Assembly (NCBI GenBank): GCA_005792225.1
Contig: SXSP01000246.1
Span: 1 to 15,931, forward strand
Origin: Bdellovibrionales bacterium
GTDB lineage: Bacteria > Bdellovibrionota > Bdellovibrionia > Bdellovibrionales > JAMPXM01
Direction of reading: 5' to 3'
DNA: 15,931 bases
A program made the position numbers and the translations under genes. Below the pieces are notes generated by a model. It was given only the letters and a program-made list of their open reading frames with translations. It made no database searches and was not told the origin of the DNA. Positions 6,934 through 12,385 of the stretch are shown here, piece after piece (position 1 is the first letter of the stretch; the number at the start of each line of letters is the position of its first letter).

Positions 6934-7530
6934 TTGAAAACTCGGTTGATTCTTGCCAGTCAATCCAAAGCCCGACGGCGATTGTTAAAGCGCCTCGGGC
7001 TTCGTTTTTCTTCACGTGCGGCGAACCTTGATGAAGAAGCGGTCGCGCGTCGCATCTCCAATCCGCGAAAACTCGTTCTTGAGCTCTCGAAGCTGAAAGC
7101 TCGCGCGGTCCAAATGAGCGCTCGCGGGACCATCGTCATTGGCGGCGACCAAGTTCTAGTATGCGGCGGACGCATCTTCGGAAAGCCGCACACCGAATCT
7201 AGAGCCGAGACTCAACTGAGGATGATGTCGGGAAAGACGGTTGTTCTTCAGACGGGAGTCTGCGTTATCGATCCCGCAGGTCGGGAGATTGCCTTTGTGC
7301 ATCAAACGCGAATGAAAGTGCGTCGTTTGAGCGATGCGGAAATTCGCAATTACGTGCGTCTTGATCAGCCCTTAGAATGCTCCGGCAGTTTCAAGTTCGA
7401 GAGTTTCGGGATCGCTCTTTTCGAGAGCGTGGAGACCGACGACCCCACGGCAATCGAGGGGCTTCCACTTCTTCATCTGAATCGGGTTCTCCGCAAGCTT
7501 CCAAAGTCTTATGCACTCTATGAATGTTAA
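6934..7530 (+). CDS. maf: Maf/YceF-like nucleotide pyrophosphatase
   Basis: This 198-residue Maf-family protein would hydrolyse non-canonical or modified nucleoside triphosphates to monophosphates, keeping the nucleotide pool clean. Family marks are RLILASQSKARRRLLKRLG at the N-terminus, a SKLKA lysine block, GGDQVLV with Asp72 as the likely catalytic base, GKPHTESRAETQLRMMSGK, and the late ECSGSFKFESFGIALFE and TAIEGLPL blocks. SDQV-type rather than SDTV-type wording points to the YceF branch, known to act on 7-methyl-GTP; substrate is inferred. The N-terminal SxSPRR motif is altered to SQSKARR. The start is TTG 6934, the only one that gives a complete N-terminus. It lies six bases after the barrel stop and has no evident ribosome binding site, so translation is probably coupled to the upstream gene. 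Confidence 0.9.
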   Translation: MKTRLILASQSKARRRLLKRLGLRFSSRAANLDEEAVARRISNPRKLVLELSKLKARAVQMSARGTIVIGGDQVLVCGGRIFGKPHTESRAETQLRMMSGKTVVLQTGVCVIDPAGREIAFVHQTRMKVRRLSDAEIRNYVRLDQPLECSGSFKFESFGIALFESVETDDPTAIEGLPLLHLNRVLRKLPKSYALYEC

Positions 7531-7531
7531 T

Positions 7532-7559
7532 TTGATATCAAGGTATTGGATTTCATAAC
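7532..7559 (+). promoter_or_regulatory. Possible promoter for the exported protein gene
   Basis: TTGATA (7532-7537, five of six matches) and CATAAC (7554-7559, four of six) are 16 bases apart, 40 bases before the start at 7600. The -35 is inside the perfect palindrome TTGATATCAA (7532-7541). Confidence 0.35.
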
Positions 7560-7599
7560 CCCCGAGGCGCATTCTCGGAACGTTCAAAGGAGCGTTGTT

Positions 7600-8163
7600 A
7601 TGAATCTCTTCACTTCGATTGCATCTCGTTTGTTTGTCTTCACGCTCATCGCCTTGGTGAATGTCGTTTTCTCGTTCGTCAGCCAGGCCGCTCGTGCCGA
7701 CCAAGCTGGTCCTGATTATTTGGCTCTCGCGACTCGCATTAAAGAAGCTCGCAGTGCTTGTGTTCCGCAAACCGCTGATTGTTCGCTTCCGGGTCTCCGC
7801 CCTGAAGTCGTCTATGAAAACGGCCACGCGGATGCGCGGGTCACTCAAGAGCACCTGAAGGTCTTCTCCGAGGTCGCTAAACACCAGGCACAGATTTGGG
7901 CGGATACGATCCTCGAAGGTGACTATCGCGCGGCGGGCGACACTCGTCTCGACAAGGTCGAGGCCTTCTTTAAGGGCGAGGAACTCGTCGCTTACCGCAT
8001 TACCTATTCCGAGCGAGCTTGGTACACAGGTGAGTGTCACCCGAGCCAACCCCTTCAGGGCTGCGAAGAGGGTCGGATCGCCGAAGCTTCTTTCGTCTCT
8101 CCCACAACTCAGTCGTGGCTTCGCGATGACCGCGCGTACGCCGACTTTATCTCGATAAATTGA
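7600..8163 (+). CDS. Small exported protein of unknown function, four cysteines
   Basis: ATG 7600 is set by AAAGGAG at 7586-7592; the frame is open to 7546 but without a comparable site. The product is 187 residues with a long signal peptide ending near AARA (about residues 1-33). The mature part has two closely spaced cysteine pairs, in ARSACVPQTADCSL and YTGECHPSQPLQGCEEG, suited to two disulfides in the periplasm. A central helical part (QEHLKVFSEVAKHQAQIWADTILEGDY) is followed by strands (EAFFKGEELVAYRITYSERAW). I do not recognise the family. A 9-bp hairpin at 8176-8199 follows the gene. Confidence 0.72.
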   Translation: MNLFTSIASRLFVFTLIALVNVVFSFVSQAARADQAGPDYLALATRIKEARSACVPQTADCSLPGLRPEVVYENGHADARVTQEHLKVFSEVAKHQAQIWADTILEGDYRAAGDTRLDKVEAFFKGEELVAYRITYSERAWYTGECHPSQPLQGCEEGRIAEASFVSPTTQSWLRDDRAYADFISIN

Positions 8164-8175
8164 TATTTTCTGAGG

Positions 8176-8199
8176 TTCGCAGGCCAAATCGCCTGCGAA
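8176..8199 (+). terminator. Strong hairpin after the exported protein gene
   Basis: TTCGCAGGC (8176-8184) pairs exactly with GCCTGCGAA (8191-8199) around a six-base loop, 12 bases after the stop. There is no T run, so it could be a factor-assisted terminator or a 3'-end stabiliser. Confidence 0.5.
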
Positions 8200-8290
8200 T
8201 CATCGAAAGATCTCCAACAATTCGAAACGCTCTGAGTGGCTCTCTCGGGCATGATTGGGTTTGTCTTCTTAACGGAGAGGAGAAACTCAA

Positions 8291-8806
8291 ATGGCTTCAG
8301 ATAGAAAAGGCGATTCAACGCTCTCGGGTTCGTCCAGCCGCCAGGACATCAGCGGTATCTCAGGAGACATCGTTAACCCCCGCCTCAGCATGGAAGAAGT
8401 AGAACCCGCCGGCGAATTTACCTCTCGCGGAAGCGGCACCGATCGAAATTCCGACCAAGATCGCCTCAGCGATCGCGAGAACTTACTTGATAAAGAGGTG
8501 GAAGACACTTTCCCCGCAAGCGATCCGATCTCATCACAATCTCCGATGACGGGTGTCGGTCATGCTCATGGTTCGTCGGATCTCCCTGATGACTTCAAGG
8601 ACAATCCGGCCGCACAGTTCGAATACGGTCGCAGGACGCAGGAGAAGACTTTCCACTTCGAAACTTCGACTCGTCGCCATCAGATGGGCAATCCCGATAT
8701 CGGCGAAGTGGATCTCGGCACCATCGAGGACGGAAAACCTTCGCAGCCTGACGATAACGATCACTTCGACACGGTTGACGAAGACGAAGGCAATCGATCG
8801 CTATAG
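8291..8806 (+). CDS. Disordered acidic protein with an FPASDP motif, possible stress protein
   Basis: ATG 8291 has AGGAG at 8278-8282. The 171-residue product is very hydrophilic, rich in Ser, Asp, Glu and Gly, with no membrane segment or signal, so it is likely a largely disordered cytoplasmic protein. Residues about 65-81 read LLDKEVEDTFPASDPIS. A similar (D/E)xAVEExFPASDPxS segment recurs in many small proteins of proteobacteria, often in stress-related settings; that is from memory and no biochemical role is known to me. The C-terminal half (FEYGRRTQEKTFHFETS, then DIGEVDLGTIEDGKP, then an acidic tail) is not recognised. It sits 80 bases upstream of the NPP lipoprotein on the same strand and may share its transcript. 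Confidence 0.75.
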   Translation: MASDRKGDSTLSGSSSRQDISGISGDIVNPRLSMEEVEPAGEFTSRGSGTDRNSDQDRLSDRENLLDKEVEDTFPASDPISSQSPMTGVGHAHGSSDLPDDFKDNPAAQFEYGRRTQEKTFHFETSTRRHQMGNPDIGEVDLGTIEDGKPSQPDDNDHFDTVDEDEGNRSL

Positions 8807-8844
8807 GACCGGCGCTTCTTTCGAAAACGGATTGAGAATCAAAT

Positions 8845-8889
8845 CACGTGAGAGCAGACTGAGAGTCATTTCAAAGGAGCTCTCGCGTG
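8845..8889 (+). promoter_or_regulatory. Potential start-codon hairpin before the NPP lipoprotein gene
   Basis: CACGTGAGAGC (8845-8855) can pair along its whole length with GCTCTCGCGTG (8879-8889), ten Watson-Crick pairs plus one G-U. The 3' arm includes the GTG start codon (8887-8889) and the last base of the AAAGGAG ribosome binding site (8873-8879). The 23-base loop carries an inner GACT-gag-AGTC stem. If transcribed, the start codon would be masked, as in an RNA thermometer or other translational switch. As DNA it could instead be an operator. Confidence 0.5.
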
Positions 8890-10209
8890 AATTCTCCGAT
8901 TCGGATTCTCCTCTCGCTTTCACTTCTTTTGTCGGCTGGTTGTTCTCACGGCGATACGAAGCCTGCGGCGACCGCCAAAATCACCGAAATGCAGGTTTCG
9001 GGCGAAAACGAGACCAATTCACCCGAAGCGCAGGCGAAACCCTATGTCGTTCTCGTTTCAATCGACGGTTTTCGCTGGGATTTCCTCAACCAGTTTGATC
9101 CTCCGGCTCTCACATCAATTCATCGTGAGGGAGCTGCGGCACAGGGTTTGATTCCGATCTACCCGAGTAAGACCTTCCCGAATCATTACAGTATCGTGAC
9201 CGGCCTCTACGCGAAAAACCACGGCATTGTCTCGAATGAATTTTTCGATCCGAAAAGAAAGGCGATCTTTTCGCTCCCGGATCGCCAAGCCGTTCAGGAC
9301 GGAAGCTGGTACGGCGGTACACCCATCTGGAATGAGGCACGTAAACATGGGATGTTGAGCGCAAGCTACTTCTGGATTGGGAGTGACGCCGAAATCTCCG
9401 GCATGCGGCCTAACTATTACTATGTCTACGACGAAACTGTTCCCCAGGAAGCGAGGGTCGCGCAAGTGGTTCGGTGGCTCGAGTTGCCGGCGGAGAGACG
9501 GCCGCACTTGATCACCCTCTACTTCGGCGAGGTGGATCGAGCCGCGCACGATCACGGAACGAAGTCCCCCGAATTGGCCGAGGCGATCCGCAAAGTCGAT
9601 CAGTCGATCAGTGAGCTCCGCCGCGGACTCGATAAGACAGGTTTACCTATCAACTTGATTCTCGTTTCGGACCACGGGCATCTAGACGTTGAGCCGGCGA
9701 AGACATTGGCGATTGATGCGAGCCCTGAAACCGAGAAGCTTCTCGCGAAGTTCCAGATTCTCGGCGTCGGGCCCCAGATGATCCTGTATCTCAAAGAGGG
9801 TGAAGATCGTAAAACGATCGAGGAGACGAGACGGGTTCTCAGCCAGCAAGCAAAGAACTACCGAGTCCTCACGGCGAAGGAACTGAAGCGACTCAACTAC
9901 GACGGGAATCCGCGAACGGGTGATCTCGTCGTTGATCCCGATCCGGGCTATTTGATCGGAACGAAGAACCGAATGCCCAAAGCTCGCGGATCTAATCACG
10001 GTTGGGATGCTTCGCGATCAAAGGAAATGCAGGGTGTGCTCTTTGCCGTTGGACCTTCTTTTAAACCAGGCGCTCGCGTACCGGCTTTTGAGAACATTCA
10101 CGTTCACGCTTTGGTCAACGAAATCCTTTCAATGAAACCAACGGGAACCGTTGATTCCAAACGGCGGGTGATCCTCCCGCTGCTTAAAAGTGGAGACTCC
10201 GGGAAATGA
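8887..10209 (+). CDS. NPP-type nucleotide pyrophosphatase/phosphodiesterase lipoprotein
   Basis: The 440-residue product starts at GTG 8887, seven bases after AAAGGAG. Residues 1-19 form a lipoprotein signal with lipobox LSAGC, Cys19 being the lipidated residue. The catalytic domain matches the alkaline-phosphatase superfamily, type I phosphodiesterase/nucleotide pyrophosphatase branch. The metal ligands and nucleophile are visible in order: Asp60 (SIDGFRWDF), nucleophile Thr96 (YPSKTFPNHYSIVTGLY), Asp217 and His221 (GEVDRAAHDHG), Asp262-His263 (VSDHGH) and His371 (SNHGWD). It should be an active two-zinc hydrolase of phosphodiester or pyrophosphate bonds, anchored facing the periplasm or surface. 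Nucleotides, nucleotide sugars or phospholipid headgroups are all possible substrates. Its start codon can be folded into a hairpin. Confidence 0.9.
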   Translation: MNSPIRILLSLSLLLSAGCSHGDTKPAATAKITEMQVSGENETNSPEAQAKPYVVLVSIDGFRWDFLNQFDPPALTSIHREGAAAQGLIPIYPSKTFPNHYSIVTGLYAKNHGIVSNEFFDPKRKAIFSLPDRQAVQDGSWYGGTPIWNEARKHGMLSASYFWIGSDAEISGMRPNYYYVYDETVPQEARVAQVVRWLELPAERRPHLITLYFGEVDRAAHDHGTKSPELAEAIRKVDQSISELRRGLDKTGLPINLILVSDHGHLDVEPAKTLAIDASPETEKLLAKFQILGVGPQMILYLKEGEDRKTIEETRRVLSQQAKNYRVLTAKELKRLNYDGNPRTGDLVVDPDPGYLIGTKNRMPKARGSNHGWDASRSKEMQGVLFAVGPSFKPGARVPAFENIHVHALVNEILSMKPTGTVDSKRRVILPLLKSGDSGK

Positions 10210-10329
10210 ACCCGGGCAAATATCAAGTTCCCTGCACATGGTGGCCGCCGGGTTGTTCCTAACGGTCGGTCGGCCCTAAATTAGATCGAATTGGAATTTG
10301 GGTTTTCCAAACCAAAAGGAGTTTAGGGC

Positions 10330-10824
10330 ATGGCTGACAATTCAAAGGTCAACGAAACAGATTCGCTCGTGGGCAATGGTTCAGGTTCCATCGACATCGG
10401 TGCGAACGTCGGCGAGGGTTTCAATAACCACCCTCATTTGAGCGCGGATTCTCTTGACGCCAACATTAACACGTCAACGACGGAGAGTGCGGATCTCTCG
10501 GGTGCGGCTGCTTCGAGCGGCGCGACCGGAACTTCGATGAATGATTTCCGCCAAGAGGCAGTGAACAAGTTCCGCGACTTCGCATCGCGCTTCACGGATT
10601 CGACCAGCGATCTTCGCACTCGCCTTCGTGATGTTCCGGCTAACAGCCGCGAAGTCTTCAACCGCGTCGACACGCACGCACGCTCGAATCCTTGGTTGCA
10701 CATCGGACTCGCGGGCGCGGGTGCGCTTCTCTTGGGTTACGTTGTTGGCCGCAGTCTTTCGAAGGCGTCGTATTCCACACCTGTCGCCGGCGGCTACGAT
10801 TTCGATCAAGCGATGGACGAGTAG
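10330..10824 (+). CDS. DUF883/ElaB-YqjD-like tail-anchored membrane protein
   Basis: ATG 10330 is preceded by AAAAGGAG (10314-10321). The 164-residue product has a Ser/Gly/Asn-rich polar N-terminus (1-70), an amphipathic helical segment at about 71-117 (NDFRQEAVNKFRDFASRFTD onward), then SNPWLHIGLAGAGALLLGYVVGR, one membrane helix at about 122-141, and a short tail. The helix plus NPW-hydrophobic-GR ending is the arrangement of the DUF883 family (ElaB, YqjD). Those E. coli proteins are stationary-phase inner-membrane proteins, and YqjD can tether ribosomes. The usual family size is about 100 residues, so the long front end is an addition. Family assignment is by pattern, not search. It ends at a strong bidirectional terminator. 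Confidence 0.72.
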   Translation: MADNSKVNETDSLVGNGSGSIDIGANVGEGFNNHPHLSADSLDANINTSTTESADLSGAAASSGATGTSMNDFRQEAVNKFRDFASRFTDSTSDLRTRLRDVPANSREVFNRVDTHARSNPWLHIGLAGAGALLLGYVVGRSLSKASYSTPVAGGYDFDQAMDE

Positions 10825-10850
10825 TTCGTCCTCACAAGCTATGAAGAGTG

Positions 10851-10885
10851 AAAAAGAGAGACCGCAAGCGGTCTCTCTTTTTTTT
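10851..10885. terminator. Strong bidirectional intrinsic terminator
   Basis: AAAAAGAGAGACCG (10851-10864), loop CAAG, then CGGTCTCTC followed by a run of eight T (10878-10885). The 9-bp GC-containing stem flanked by A5 and T8 works on both strands and serves the convergent genes at 10330 and 10884. The T run overlaps the stop codon of the minus-strand gene. Confidence 0.93.
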
Positions 10886-11138
10886 AGACGGGCGCTACGA
10901 TCGTTTTATTGTTGTCACCGGAAACGATAACGCCTTCGTCATCATAGGAGACTCCGTCGATATCATAGTTGCCCTGCACGTCGGGAATGGTTTGGAGATC
11001 CTTCGCGATCGGAAGCTTATCCGCGACGCTCAAGTTTGCATCGGCATTGCGGTAGCTCGAGAACCAACGGTAGGCGAGATATCCCGCGCCGATGGAGCCG
11101 ACGGCCCAGGGGAGAAAAGACCAGCTTCTATTTGTCAT
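10884..11138 (-). CDS. Small single-helix membrane protein of unknown function
   Basis: The start is ATG 11138, chosen because AAGGAAGG lies just upstream on the minus strand and the hydrophobic segment follows directly; the open frame reaches 11387 but the extra part has no family-like or signal-like character and overlaps the terminators of the gene before. The product is 84 residues. Residues about 8-25 (FLPWAVGSIGAGYLAYRW) form one membrane helix with a basic SYR after it. The remaining acidic tail (DVQGNYDIDGVSYDDEGVIVSGD) looks like short beta strands. I do not recognise it. It may be transcribed alone or as read-through from the BON gene 109 bases upstream, and it is convergent with the DUF883-like gene. 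Confidence 0.65.
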   Translation of the reverse strand: MTNRSWSFLPWAVGSIGAGYLAYRWFSSYRNADANLSVADKLPIAKDLQTIPDVQGNYDIDGVSYDDEGVIVSGDNNKTIVAPV

Positions 11139-11173
11139 TTGACCTTCCTTCGTATGTAAGTTCGCAAGTAAAG

Positions 11174-11205
11174 AAGCCCGAGTGTCGATTCCGGCATTCG
11201 GGCTT
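11174..11205 (-). terminator. Terminator hairpin after the BON gene
   Basis: AAGCCCGA (11174-11181) pairs exactly with TCGGGCTT (11198-11205). The stem continues through GTGTCG/CGGCAT with two G-U pairs, to about 14 bp around a four-base loop. Read on the minus strand it is followed by CTTTACTT, a loose T-rich tract. Confidence 0.65.
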
Positions 11206-11209
11206 GAAT

Positions 11210-11233
11210 GAACGATGATTCTCGTCATCGTTC
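11210..11233 (-). terminator. Second hairpin after the BON gene
   Basis: GAACGATGA (11210-11218) pairs exactly with TCATCGTTC (11225-11233) around TTCTCG. It lies 14 bases after the BON stop and directly before the hairpin at 11174-11205, making a tandem pair. Confidence 0.5.
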
Positions 11234-11247
11234 GAGGGCTCTGAGAT

Positions 11248-12150
11248 TCAGTGGCGGGAACTTCCCTTTGGGGCCGTCTTTTCCTGAGTTTTGCTCTCGC
11301 CCGTGAAGAACTCGCGCGCTTGTTCAAACAAGCTTTGATTAACCGTGAGTTCGTTTCGCACGTCTTTGACGCCAGGGATATGGTCAATGATGTCTTCAGC
11401 CATGCGTTTCGAACGACGATGATCGACGGAACCGCTTAAAGTCACCAGTCCTTCTTTGACGCTCACCTCGATCTCGCTTGCGTCGATTTCGGGGTGTCGC
11501 TCGAGGGCTTCACTGACTTCGTCCTTAATCCGGTCGTCAGAACGCTTCCACCCTTTGGGACCACGGCCCGCATGATTGACAGAAGTCCCGCGGCTTTGGG
11601 TTCCGAACGAGTCATAGTCCGTGTCGCTTCCGTAACCGCGCCCGAAGTCGTTGCGGGCATCCGAGGAGAAGTAGTCGTCACGCTCGTAACGTTCTGAATT
11701 GCGAACCACGGGACGGCTGTTGAAACCCGCACTGCGGATGTCTTCGTTGGCCGACCAGTCGCGGTTTCCGCCGCGTGAGTAATCGGTGCCGTAGCTCGTC
11801 TCGCGTGAAGATTCGCGCCCGCGACCGTAAGCACCGCCTGAGAAACGACGGTCGCCTTGCGTGAATTGATCCCAGTCGTTGGATTGCCCGTAGCTGCCGT
11901 AATCGGCGCCGCTTCGGAAACTTGCATCGTGATCGTAATCAGGACCAGAACCACGACCAGAGCCCGGATGATAATTGCGTTCGTAGTTACGATCATCATT
12001 TCGTCCCTGACGATTCTCGCGGCCGCCAAAATCACGTCCGTAATCTTGACCGAAATTGTCCCAGGAACGATCGCCGGATCGATCATCAGGACGTTCTCTG
12101 CCACCGAAATCACGGCGGTTGTTTCGATTCCAATTGTTATCGTTGGCCAT
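11248..12150 (-). CDS. BON-domain protein with a 200-residue Arg/Gly/Asp/Tyr-rich low-complexity N-terminus
   Basis: ATG 12150 has AAGGAG (complement of 12157-12162) upstream and begins the recognisable sequence; the longer open frame to 12429 runs into the opposite promoter region and is not supported. The product is 300 residues. Residues 1-200 are low complexity, dominated by Arg, Gly, Asp, Ser, Tyr and Asn, with DFGGRE twice (14-19 and 40-45) and many RGG/YG-like pieces. Residues about 207-271 form a BON domain (RIKDEVSEALERHPEIDASEI, then GLVTLSGSVDHRRSKRMAEDI, then VKDVRNEL), preceded by RGPKGWKRSDD as in a known family of cytoplasmic BON proteins with an RDYGR-rich front. BON domains bind membranes or peptidoglycan-linked partners, as in OsmY. 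There is no signal peptide, so it is probably cytoplasmic. A tandem hairpin terminator follows it. Confidence 0.85.
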   Translation of the reverse strand: MANDNNWNRNNRRDFGGRERPDDRSGDRSWDNFGQDYGRDFGGRENRQGRNDDRNYERNYHPGSGRGSGPDYDHDASFRSGADYGSYGQSNDWDQFTQGDRRFSGGAYGRGRESSRETSYGTDYSRGGNRDWSANEDIRSAGFNSRPVVRNSERYERDDYFSSDARNDFGRGYGSDTDYDSFGTQSRGTSVNHAGRGPKGWKRSDDRIKDEVSEALERHPEIDASEIEVSVKEGLVTLSGSVDHRRSKRMAEDIIDHIPGVKDVRNELTVNQSLFEQAREFFTGESKTQEKTAPKGSSRH

Positions 12151-12353
12151 GCAATTCTCCTTCGTTGCAAAACCCTCTCGGACCTTGAGGGACGCTAACA
12201 TTGGGGCCATGGGAGCGGGTTTAGAATCCTTCAAGCGTTTTTGACTTTGGCGTAGCAAAAGGGACGAATGCGCACGATCCAACGGACTTTCAACGCCGTC
12301 TTTGTTCGACTCTTTAAACATATGATCGAGCGCATCCGCTACACTGGCGGCGT

Positions 12354-12372
12354 CCCAACAATTATTGTTGGG
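12354..12372 (+). promoter_or_regulatory. Perfect 19-bp inverted repeat next to a ribosome binding site
   Basis: CCCAACAATTATTGTTGGG is a perfect inverted repeat, two 9-base arms around one T. It ends one base before the GGAGGGG ribosome binding site (12374-12380) of the fusion gene, within the 235-base region divergent from the BON gene. It may be an operator or, as RNA, a 7-bp hairpin beside the ribosome binding site. I see nothing else clear in this divergent region beyond a small CCCTC/GAGGG hairpin at 12173-12191. Confidence 0.5.
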
Positions 12373-12385
12373 TGGAGGGGTAAAC

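Noticed and set aside
7372..8187. A 271-codon minus-strand frame spanning the end of maf and the exported protein gene
   Set aside because: It crosses two plus-strand genes that have good starts, and shows no family resemblance.
10199..10254. Possible terminator after the NPP gene: CCGGG/CCCGG across the stop codon, or AACCCGG (10209-10215) with CCGGGTT (10248-10254)
   Set aside because: The stems are short, one has a 32-base loop, and no T run follows; too weak to list as a feature.
11463..12170. A 235-codon alternative minus-strand frame within the BON gene
   Set aside because: It is an Ile/Thr/Ala-rich out-of-frame shadow of the low-complexity repeats.
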